From the NCBI GenBank assembly GCA_947165725.1, contig CAMVBL010000070.1:1-5733 (forward strand): a stretch of 5,733 bases of DNA. Reading direction: 5' to 3'. A program made the translations under genes and the position numbers. Position 1 is the stretch's first letter. Every line of letters begins with the position of its first letter. This document shows, one piece after another, positions 1 through 5,067 of the stretch. Below the pieces are notes generated by a model. That model did not search any database. It worked only from the letters and a program-made list of their open reading frames with translations, and was not told the DNA's origin. This DNA is from an uncultured Caryophanales bacterium (GTDB lineage Bacteria > Bacillota_I > Bacilli_A > RFN20 > CAG-826).

Positions 1-836
1 TTTATGGTAATAATTACCAAAAACAAAAACACGATATCAGCACAAATATTAATGCTTCTATTAAGAATATTGATGACTTATTAGAGAAGAATGTTCTTGA
101 TTCATCTGAGCAATTAAATAGAGTGTTAATGGTACAACAAATACTCATTGTCTTCTTAGTGGTCTTCTTGGTCGCGACCATTCTATTTATCAGAAATGGT
201 TTATTAAAACCAATTAATTACGCTGTTAGTAAGATTTCTAACAGTGAATTTCTTGATGGCTCACATGGTTTAAGAGAATATCGTTATTTAGTCGCGGCGT
301 ATAACGAAGCTAGAGAAGTCAGTATTAATAACGCTGAAAAGCTCACCTATATCGCTGAACACGATAAGTTAACTGGTGTTCTTAATCGTATGGGTTATGA
401 ATCTGTTTATCGTGACTTACATTTAGACAAGACTGCTTTTATTCTTATTGACCTTGATGACTTTAAAGCCATCAATGACAATCACGGTCACCATGTGGGT
501 GATAGAATGTTAAAGAAAATCAGTAATATCCTAACTAAATATTTCCCTAATGATTTTGTCTGTCGTATCGGTGGTGATGAATTCGCTATCTTAGTCTTTG
601 ACTATAAAGAAGGCTTTAAAGAAGAACTAATTAAACGATTTGATGATATGCAAAAAGAATCATCAGAAACAAAAGATAAACTCCCAGCGGAATCTCTTAG
701 TATTGGTATTGCTTTTGGTACAAAAGATGATGATACCGATTCTCTTTATAGAAAAGCAGATAGAGCGATGTATCACGTGAAGACACACGCTAAAAGTGGC
801 TATTGTTTCTATGATGAAATCGAAGTGCGTAAATAA
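1..836 (+). CDS. Membrane-anchored GGDEF diguanylate cyclase (5' end outside window)
   Basis: It probably makes cyclic di-GMP from two GTP at the inner face of the membrane. The frame is open to base 1 (first full codon at 3). The first internal start, GTG at 123, has no ribosome binding site, so the gene starts upstream. The visible order is about 40 polar, helical residues (likely the end of an extracytoplasmic sensor), one membrane helix (residues 6-23 counted from GTG 123), a short HAMP-like linker beginning KPI, then a full GGDEF domain (about 75-237). Motifs present are DKLTGVLNR (81-89), the metal Asp D110 in IDLDDFK, N118 and D127 for guanine, the active site GGDEF (150-154) and ADRAMY (212-217). 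The product-inhibition I-site, normally RxxD five residues before GGDEF, reads FPND, so its Arg is missing. The enzyme is therefore probably active and not inhibited through the classical I-site. The signal sensed is unknown. Confidence 0.93.
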   Translation, partial: YGNNYQKQKHDISTNINASIKNIDDLLEKNVLDSSEQLNRVLMVQQILIVFLVVFLVATILFIRNGLLKPINYAVSKISNSEFLDGSHGLREYRYLVAAYNEAREVSINNAEKLTYIAEHDKLTGVLNRMGYESVYRDLHLDKTAFILIDLDDFKAINDNHGHHVGDRMLKKISNILTKYFPNDFVCRIGGDEFAILVFDYKEGFKEELIKRFDDMQKESSETKDKLPAESLSIGIAFGTKDDDTDSLYRKADRAMYHVKTHAKSGYCFYDEIEVRK

Positions 837-838
837 TA

Positions 839-866
839 TTGATTATTACTAGTAATAATATATAAT
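839..866 (+). promoter_or_regulatory. Candidate sigma-A promoter for the 893 gene
   Basis: TTGATT (839-844), a 16-nt spacer and a perfect TATAAT (861-866) predict transcription starting near 873, about 20 nt before the ATG at 893. The leader holds a strong AAAGGAG (877-883) nine nt from the start codon. The -35 box matches the consensus at four of six positions. It begins three bases after the stop codon of the cyclase gene. Confidence 0.6.
842..859. promoter_or_regulatory. Perfect 18-bp palindrome inside the promoter spacer (putative operator)
   Basis: ATTATTACTAGTAATAAT equals its own reverse complement over all 18 bases. It overlaps the end of the -35 box and fills the spacer before TATAAT, a position where a bound dimeric repressor would block RNA polymerase. 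Its only GC pairs are in the central CTAG and no T-run follows, so it is a poor terminator. The regulator is unknown and the function is inferred from position. Confidence 0.5.
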
Positions 867-892
867 TTAATTGGTTAAAGGAGATTAAAACT

Positions 893-1288
893 ATGCGTAA
901 TTTATCTAAAACATTCTTAAAAGTTAACGCTGTTCTTTCATATGTATTTGCTGGCCTATTTGCTTTAGGTGCGATTGTTTTCTTTATTGTGGGCTCACCA
1001 TTAATTAGTGATGCTATTGCTAAAGAAAGTGTAGAAGGCGCTACCGCTTATGCTATTAGTATGTATGTCAGTGGTGGTGTCTTCTTAGGTCTTACAGTAA
1101 TGGCTATTTTATCTGGTGTTTACTCAGGTAAAGCCAGTAATCAAGAAAAGAATGCCTTAATCTTAGCAATCGTCTTCAGCGCTCTTTCTGGTACTGAATT
1201 CGGTGTTGCCGGTGGTATTATCGGTTTAATTACTAACGCTAAACAAGCAAGACAAGATAGAATCAACAACATTGTTGATAACCAATAA
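893..1288 (+). CDS. Small three-helix membrane protein of unknown function
   Basis: I do not recognise this 131-aa protein. It has a basic N-terminus (MRNLSKTFLK) and three hydrophobic segments at about residues 12-34, 54-78 and 87-115. The last is Gly-rich (GVAGGIIGL), and the tail is polar and charged (KQARQDRINN). A short polar loop (SGKASNQEKN) separates helices 2 and 3. There is no signal peptidase site, catalytic motif or cysteine, so an integral cytoplasmic-membrane protein is the safest call. The start is firm: AAAGGAG lies nine nt upstream. It is probably a single-gene unit, with its own promoter and palindrome upstream and a terminator 24 nt after the stop. The next protein has a similar helix layout, so the two may be distant paralogues; this is an inference. 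Confidence 0.85.
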   Translation: MRNLSKTFLKVNAVLSYVFAGLFALGAIVFFIVGSPLISDAIAKESVEGATAYAISMYVSGGVFLGLTVMAILSGVYSGKASNQEKNALILAIVFSALSGTEFGVAGGIIGLITNAKQARQDRINNIVDNQ

Positions 1289-1311
1289 TTAGTTTACAGA
1301 TTATAAAAAAT

Positions 1312-1340
1312 GCCAATGGTTAAGTGCCGTTGGCTTTTTT
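1312..1340 (+). terminator. Rho-independent terminator after the 893 gene
   Basis: GCCAATGG (1312-1319) pairs with CCGTTGGC (1327-1334), giving an 8-bp stem with one G-U pair and a 7-nt loop, followed directly by six T (1335-1340). An A-run (1305-1310) just before the stem could pair with the T-run and add weak termination in the opposite direction. Confidence 0.9.
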
Positions 1341-1353
1341 AACACCAAAATAG

Positions 1354-1364
1354 TATGATATAAT
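1354..1364 (+). promoter_or_regulatory. Extended -10 promoter for the 1390 gene
   Basis: TGATATAAT (1356-1364) is a consensus extended -10 element (TGnTATAAT). The -35 position (about 1336-1341) falls in the T-run of the preceding terminator and reads TTTTTA, so recognition would rest on the extended -10. The predicted start near 1371 leaves a leader of about 19 nt containing TAAGGA (1376-1381), eight nt before the ATG. Confidence 0.65.
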
Positions 1365-1389
1365 CAAGACATCAGTAAGGAAATAACTT

Positions 1390-1728
1390 ATGAAAAACTA
1401 TAAAAAATCTAATACGCTTTTAATCTTAGGCTCTATATATGGTGTGATTCTCGCAGCCGCTATTATTATTGTTGGTGTGGCTAGTATGAGGCCAGCGAAC
1501 TTTGATTCAGATCCGCTTACTTCTTTTGTTTCTCTTTATATAGTGTTAATGTGTGCGGTGATTATCATGTATGGTTTAGCATCTCTTACGGGTGTGGTCT
1601 TTGCCATCATTTCTATGAACCAACACAAAAGAGGGCTCTATAGAATTTGCTTAATCTTGAGTTATGTGACTATTAATCCGTTATCGATATTCGGCTCTTT
1701 AAAAGGTATCGATACTGTTATGGCTTAA
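1390..1728 (+). CDS. Small integral membrane protein of unknown function
   Basis: This 112-aa protein matches no family I can name. It has a basic start (MKNYKKSN) and hydrophobic helices at about residues 9-31, 46-75 (long, perhaps kinked or two helices) and 84-104. A short basic loop (NQHKRG, 77-82) precedes the last helix. The single Met-Arg-Pro-rich loop (33-43) would lie between helices 1 and 2. No enzyme motif or lipobox is visible. The start is supported by an extended -10 promoter and TAAGGA upstream. Its stop codon overlaps that of the opposing acetyltransferase gene. Size, helix spacing and the polar loop before the last helix recall the 893 product, but primary-sequence similarity is too weak by eye to claim homology. 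Confidence 0.8.
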   Translation: MKNYKKSNTLLILGSIYGVILAAAIIIVGVASMRPANFDSDPLTSFVSLYIVLMCAVIIMYGLASLTGVVFAIISMNQHKRGLYRICLILSYVTINPLSIFGSLKGIDTVMA

Positions 1729-1738
1729 GCTTGCTTAA
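1725..1738. repeat. Inverted repeat at the convergent stop codons
   Basis: TTAAGC (1725-1730) and GCTTAA (1733-1738) are separated by two bases. In RNA this would fold as a 5-bp UUAAG/CUUAA stem closed over a CUUG tetraloop on the plus strand. It covers both overlapping stop codons. No U-run follows on either strand, so it is at best a weak terminator or an RNA 3'-end stabiliser. Confidence 0.35.
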
Positions 1739-2264
1739 TGTGCTTTCTAGCAAACTCACCAAAACCAATCACAAAGATTTCTACATAAGTAGCAAAATCA
1801 ATTAAATGCTTACCAATGAAGGCGGTCTCAAAGATGACACCAAATTCATTGGTTTTTAATTTGTTATCCATAAAACCATGCGAGTAGTAGAAGTTCTTTC
1901 TTTGTAATCTTTCCACGTAGTTATCATATTTTGGATCAATTTCTTCAAAGCAAAGAAGAATTACATGTTCAGGGTAAGAGGCTTTAATATCTTCAATGAT
2001 TTGCCCGCCATAGCCTTGATGACGATAATTAGTGGAGACCGCTAAAAAGAAGATATAGCAGACATCTTGATAAAAGCATAGATATGTAAAACCGATAAAG
2101 GTATTACCAAGATAATACACAAAGAGTTTGTTCTTTTTTCTTTCTAATGATTTAAAAAAGTATTCAGTGGGCGGTCTTTCTTCAATAGGAAAAGCGCTTT
2201 CTAATAAAGAAGAAACATCATTTCTAATATCTAATTCCCCTAAATACTCTCTTTTTTCTAACAT
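1725..2264 (-). CDS. GNAT-family N-acetyltransferase
   Basis: A 179-aa acetyltransferase of the GNAT fold, expected to transfer the acetyl group of acetyl-CoA to an amine on a small molecule or protein; the substrate cannot be read from the sequence. The acetyl-CoA pyrophosphate-binding motif A is clear at residues 74-86 (LAVSTNYRHQGYG, of the Q/RxxGxG/A type). It is preceded by beta strands (47-51, 56-63, 69-74) and followed by helix 87-95. RKNFYYSHGF (122-131) fits the usual late GNAT strand and loop. The C-terminal tail (150-179) carries a hydrophobic stretch (FATYVEIFVIGF), perhaps part of a dimer or substrate surface. The ATG at 2264 has no recognisable Shine-Dalgarno, but no better upstream start is seen. 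It is transcribed divergently from the flavodoxin gene and convergently with the 1390 gene, overlapping it by 4 bp. Confidence 0.88.
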   Translation of the reverse strand: MLEKREYLGELDIRNDVSSLLESAFPIEERPPTEYFFKSLERKKNKLFVYYLGNTFIGFTYLCFYQDVCYIFFLAVSTNYRHQGYGGQIIEDIKASYPEHVILLCFEEIDPKYDNYVERLQRKNFYYSHGFMDNKLKTNEFGVIFETAFIGKHLIDFATYVEIFVIGFGEFARKHIKQA

Positions 2265-2293
2265 AGTTATATTTTAGTTGCTTTTATCTTTCT

Positions 2294-2322
2294 TTGATAT
2301 GTTTTATTTGTCATAATGTCAG
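2294..2322 (-). promoter_or_regulatory. Candidate promoter for the acetyltransferase gene
   Basis: On the minus strand, CTGACA (complement of 2317-2322) and TATCAA (complement of 2294-2299) are spaced by exactly 17 nt and match the -35 and -10 consensus at five and four of six positions. The leader would be about 22-25 nt and lacks a Shine-Dalgarno. A second -10-like TAAAAT lies six nt before the ATG and could give a leaderless transcript, but no -35 fits it. Confidence 0.4.
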
Positions 2323-2336
2323 TGAAGGGATATCTA
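2308..2336 (+). promoter_or_regulatory. Candidate promoter region for the flavodoxin/flavodiiron operon
   Basis: Two readings are possible. TTGTCA (2308-2313), 17 nt and TATCTA (2331-2336) gives a good -35 with a poor -10. Alternatively TGTCATAAT (2309-2317) is an extended -10 with a weak -35. Both overlap the promoter proposed for the divergent acetyltransferase gene, so the two directions may compete or share a regulator. No Rex, PerR or NsrR consensus is recognisable. Confidence 0.35.
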
Positions 2337-2355
2337 TTCAAAGATAATTAAAGAT

Positions 2356-2862
2356 ATGAAAGCATTAGTCGTTTATTTTTCACGTATTGGTGAAAACTCT
2401 GTCAATGGACAAACTCAAGTAATTAAGAAAGGTTTTACTGAAATTCTTGCGGAAAAGATTTCCGCTAGTAAAGGTGCGCCAATGTTTAAAATCGAGCCAG
2501 AAGAACCTTATCCATTTTCTTACGATGAATGCGTAAAGCGTTCAAGAAGAGAAGATGAAACTGGTGAAAGAGTGCCATATTTACATCCATTACCAAACCT
2601 TGATGAATATGATGTCATCTACTTAGGCTTCCCATGCTGGTGGAGAACTTATCCACGTGTCGTGGCGACTTTTGTTAGAGACTATAAGTTCATCGGTAAA
2701 GTAATTTATCCATTCTGCACAAATGAAGAAGGTTCTTTAGGCCTTGCAGAAATGGAATTAAAAGGCGCTGCAAGAGGCGCAGTTATTAAACCAGGCTTTG
2801 CCTGTAAGGGTAGTGAAGTCGATAGTATCGACACTAAATTACAAGAATGGTTAAGTAAATAA
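2356..2862 (+). CDS. Flavodoxin-family protein (Flavodoxin_4 type)
   Basis: A 168-aa cytoplasmic FMN-binding flavodoxin-fold protein. The N-terminus MKALVVYFSR is the first beta strand, and SRIGEN (9-14) is the FMN phosphate loop of the subfamily that has GENxVNG in place of the classical TGNT. The central block GFPCWWRTYP (91-100) with its WW pair is the hallmark of the Flavodoxin_4 group, and PFCTNEEGSLG (119-129) is the third flavin-contacting loop. Length is normal for the family. Members carry electrons or act as small flavin oxidoreductases; the exact partner is not shown by sequence. The stop lies one base before the flavodiiron start, so the two are co-transcribed and probably translationally coupled, which makes a role as electron donor in that system plausible. 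There is no clear Shine-Dalgarno; the nearest AAGGGA (2325-2330) is 25 nt away. An in-frame TGA at 2323-2325 with no ATG after it fixes this start. Confidence 0.88.
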   Translation: MKALVVYFSRIGENSVNGQTQVIKKGFTEILAEKISASKGAPMFKIEPEEPYPFSYDECVKRSRREDETGERVPYLHPLPNLDEYDVIYLGFPCWWRTYPRVVATFVRDYKFIGKVIYPFCTNEEGSLGLAEMELKGAARGAVIKPGFACKGSEVDSIDTKLQEWLSK

Positions 2863-2863
2863 T

Positions 2864-4663
2864 ATGAAGAAAGTAATTGAAAAAGACATTTATTATGTCG
2901 GTGTTAATGACCATCAAATCGATTTATTTGAAGGTCAATATATCGTTCCTAATGGGATGGCATATAACTCTTATATCATCAAAGATGAGCTCATCGCCAT
3001 TATGGACACTGTGGATCAACATTTTACCGAAGAGTGGTTAAAGAATATTGAAAATGTGTTAGATGGTGAAAAACCAACATATTTAATCATCCAACACATG
3101 GAGCCAGATCATTCCGCAAATATTATTAATTTCCTAAAGAAATATCCAGATACTTATGTTGTCGGTAACGCGAAAACATTTAAGATGATGGAACAATTCT
3201 TCCACGAAGAAATTGCTCATAAACTCGTTGTTAATGATGGCGATACCTTAAACTTAGGCGCTCATATATTAAACTTTGTTTTTGCTCCAATGGTGCACTG
3301 GCCAGAAGTCATGTTCACCTATGATAGCACTGCAAAAGTCTTGTTCAGCGCGGATGCCTTTGGTAAATTTGGCGCTCTTGATGTTGATGAAGAATGGGAC
3401 TGCGAAGCCCGCAGATATTATTTTGGTATCGTTGGTAAATATGGCGCGCAAGTACAAGCTATCTTAAAGAAAGCTGCTACTTTAGACATCAAAACCATTT
3501 GCCCATTACACGGCCCTATATTAAATAAGGATTTAGAGCATTATCTTAAGCAATATGATATTTGGTCATCATATCAACCAGAAACTGATGGTGTCGCTAT
3601 TTTCTATACCTCTGTATATGGCCACACTAAAGAAGCAGTGGAATTACTTAAAGAAAAGTTAGAAGCGAATGGCACACCTAAAATCGCCATTACCGATTTA
3701 GCCAGAGAAGATATGGCGGAAGCCGTAGAAGATGCTTTTAGATATTCAAAGATTGTGCTTGCCACAACCACATATAACGCTGGTATCTTCCCATTTATGG
3801 AAACATTTATCGCCCACTTAGTGGAACGTAATTTCCAAAATAAGAAGATTGCCTTTATCGAAAATGGTTCTTGGGCGCCTTTAGCGGCGAAAGTGATGAA
3901 AGAAAAACTCGCTAATTGTAAAAATCTCACAATTATTGAACCAACAGTAAAGATTCTTTCGGCGATGAGTGAAGAAAATAAAAGCCAGATTAACCTTCTC
4001 GCAGATGCCCTTAGTAGCGACTACAAAGCAATGAAGGAATTAAAAGAGGAAAAACAACCAGAATTAGATCCAAAAGCGTTATTCAAAATCGGCTATGGTC
4101 TATATGTTGTGACCTCTAGTGATGGTAAAAAAGATAATGGTTGTATTGTTAACACAGTCACTCAATTAACAGACACACCTCTACGTGTCGCTGTCAATAT
4201 TAATAAACTCAATTATTCACACGACTTAGTGAAGAAAAGTGGCATCCTTAACGTTAACTGTTTAAATAACGAAGCGCCATTTAGTGTTTTCCAAAAGTAT
4301 GGCTTTGCCTCAGGTAAAGATACCGATAAATTCGCGGGAGAAGAAGTGTTTAGAAGTGAAAACGGTTTAGTTGTTCTTTCTAATTACATCAATGCCTTCA
4401 TTTCATTGAAAGTCGATAATTATGTTGATCTAGGAACGCACGGCATGTTCATTTGTTCTGTGACTGAGAGTAAAACAATTAACAACATTGAAACCATGAC
4501 CTATAACTACTATCAAGCAAACGTTAAGCCAAAACCAAATACAGAAAAGAAGAAAGGCTACGTTTGTAAAGTATGTGGCTATGTCCATGAAGGTGATTTA
4601 CCAGAAGACTTTATCTGTCCGCTTTGTAAACATGGTGCGGCAGATTTCGAAGAAATAAAATAA
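2864..4663 (+). CDS. fprA: Flavodiiron protein fused to flavin reductase and rubredoxin (FprA-Hrb fusion)
   Basis: A 599-aa cytoplasmic enzyme expected to reduce O2 to water and/or NO to N2O with electrons from NAD(P)H. Residues 1-240 form the metallo-beta-lactamase-like diiron domain, with ligands H78, E80, D82 and H83 (HMEPDH), H145, D164 and H216, all intact. Residues 243-385 are the flavodoxin domain (TSVYGHT 249-255, TTTYNAG 301-307, ENGSWAP 333-339). A charged linker (386-402) leads to a flavin reductase domain (about 403-552), seen in [13 protein letters not shown] and [10 protein letters not shown]. The chain ends in a short rubredoxin (565-599) with C568, C571, C585 and C588; it lacks the long loop between the Cys pairs, as in rubrerythrin and Hrb. 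In Moorella, FprA and Hrb are separate neighbouring proteins; here both halves are in one chain, so it could run from NAD(P)H to the diiron site alone. No Shine-Dalgarno is visible, and translation is probably coupled to the flavodoxin gene one base upstream. Confidence 0.95.
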   Translation: MKKVIEKDIYYVGVNDHQIDLFEGQYIVPNGMAYNSYIIKDELIAIMDTVDQHFTEEWLKNIENVLDGEKPTYLIIQHMEPDHSANIINFLKKYPDTYVVGNAKTFKMMEQFFHEEIAHKLVVNDGDTLNLGAHILNFVFAPMVHWPEVMFTYDSTAKVLFSADAFGKFGALDVDEEWDCEARRYYFGIVGKYGAQVQAILKKAATLDIKTICPLHGPILNKDLEHYLKQYDIWSSYQPETDGVAIFYTSVYGHTKEAVELLKEKLEANGTPKIAITDLAREDMAEAVEDAFRYSKIVLATTTYNAGIFPFMETFIAHLVERNFQNKKIAFIENGSWAPLAAKVMKEKLANCKNLTIIEPTVKILSAMSEENKSQINLLADALSSDYKAMKELKEEKQPELDPKALFKIGYGLYVVTSSDGKKDNGCIVNTVTQLTDTPLRVAVNINKLNYSHDLVKKSGILNVNCLNNEAPFSVFQKYGFASGKDTDKFAGEEVFRSENGLVVLSNYINAFISLKVDNYVDLGTHGMFICSVTESKTINNIETMTYNYYQANVKPKPNTEKKKGYVCKVCGYVHEGDLPEDFICPLCKHGAADFEEIK

Positions 4664-4673
4664 AGGAGAAAGT

Positions 4674-4829
4674 ATGAAATACGTCTGTCAAGCTTGTGGC
4701 TTCGTTTATGACGAAGAATTAGGCGATCCAGAAAGAGGTATCGCTCCAGGCACAAAATTCGAAGATTTACCAGAAGACTACACATGCGCATGGTGTGGTG
4801 CTGGTAAAGATATGTTTGCCGCTCAATAG
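4674..4829 (+). CDS. Rubredoxin
   Basis: A 51-aa cytoplasmic one-electron carrier with a single iron bound by four cysteines: C5 and C8 (CQAC) and C38 and C41 (CAWC). The spacing, the central [17 protein letters not shown] and the GAGKDMF tail are those of classical full-length rubredoxins. The second knuckle reads CAWCG where CPxCG is usual, so the common Pro is Ala. The start is certain: AAAGGAG (4662-4668) overlaps the stop codon of the flavodiiron gene and sits five nt before the ATG. It is the last gene of the operon, followed by a strong terminator. Rubredoxin is the known electron donor to flavodiiron proteins, so it may supplement the built-in rubredoxin domain or feed electrons to other partners such as rubrerythrins encoded elsewhere. 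The stop is TAG. Confidence 0.96.
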   Translation: MKYVCQACGFVYDEELGDPERGIAPGTKFEDLPEDYTCAWCGAGKDMFAAQ

Positions 4830-4841
4830 TTCAATTAATTG

Positions 4842-4882
4842 AAAAGCCCAGAATTCCTAGATGAATCTATCTGGGCTTTTTT
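4842..4882 (+). terminator. Rho-independent terminator of the flavodiiron operon
   Basis: AAAAGCCCAGA (4842-4852) pairs perfectly with TCTGGGCTTTT (4870-4880). The stem continues inside as ATTC/GAAT (4853-4856 with 4863-4866) after a 3-nt bulge, leaving a 6-nt loop. A run of six T (4877-4882) ends it. The matching A-run on the left would also allow some termination of minus-strand transcripts. Confidence 0.93.
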
Positions 4883-4954
4883 CATTAAAAGTCGAAAAAT
4901 TAATTAAAATTCGCATTAACCTCACATTTTTTTAAAAACTGCATTTTATCTCTC

Positions 4955-4983
4955 TTGAAAAGATATTAATTATACTTTAATAT
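4955..4983 (+). promoter_or_regulatory. Sigma-A-type promoter of the lipoprotein gene
   Basis: TTGAAA (4955-4960), exactly 17 nt and TAATAT (4978-4983) predict transcription starting near 4990. The leader would be about 78 nt, much longer than those of the other genes here. TATACT (4971-4976) is a better -10 by itself but has no -35 at a usable distance. Confidence 0.65.
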
Positions 4984-4987
4984 AGAT

Positions 4988-5012
4988 TTATCAATGTTGA
5001 TAAGCAATCAAC
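4988..5012. promoter_or_regulatory. Overlapping inverted repeats at the lipoprotein transcription start (putative operator)
   Basis: TTATCAA (4988-4994) and TTGATAA (4997-5003) form an inverted repeat with a 2-bp centre placed on the predicted start site. A second repeat, GTTGAT (4996-5001) with ATCAAC (5007-5012), shares the middle arm. The result is three ATCAA/TTGAT half-sites about 7-10 bp apart. This could be a repressor site, or in the RNA two mutually exclusive small hairpins. The regulator is unknown. Confidence 0.45.
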
Positions 5013-5039
5013 AAAACAAATTGTAATTGTGAATCATTA

Positions 5040-5052
5040 GTGCTTTTTGCAC
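5040..5052 (+). promoter_or_regulatory. Small hairpin just upstream of the lipoprotein ribosome binding site
   Basis: GTGC (5040-5043) and GCAC (5049-5052) can pair around a five-T loop, ending two nt before AAAGGA (5055-5060). The 4-bp stem is short, so any effect on ribosome access or mRNA stability is speculative. Confidence 0.25.
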
Positions 5053-5067
5053 GGAAAGGAATTTTTT

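Noticed and set aside
123..836. GTG at 123 as the real start of the cyclase
   Set aside because: No ribosome binding site precedes it, the same frame is open to the window edge, and starting here would cut the protein directly before its membrane helix.
842..859. Palindrome as a terminator of the cyclase gene
   Set aside because: The stem is nearly all AT and no T-run follows; it is followed instead by a -10 box.
3269..3467. Short open frames on both strands
   Set aside because: Both overlap the diiron-site coding region (H145, D164) and read as shifted or antisense copies of it.
3604..3930. 108-codon open frame on the minus strand
   Set aside because: It lies wholly inside the flavodoxin domain of the flavodiiron gene, has no ribosome binding site and encodes no recognisable motif; the plus-strand reading carries clear family motifs.
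4579..4791. 70-codon minus-strand open frame
   Set aside because: Antisense to the rubredoxin domain and to the free rubredoxin gene, which have intact Cys motifs.
5017..5040. Possible Rex, Zur or PerR operator around TTGTAATTGTGAATC
   Set aside because: Only one half resembles a Rex half-site and the second half is missing; the dyad symmetry of Zur or PerR boxes is absent.
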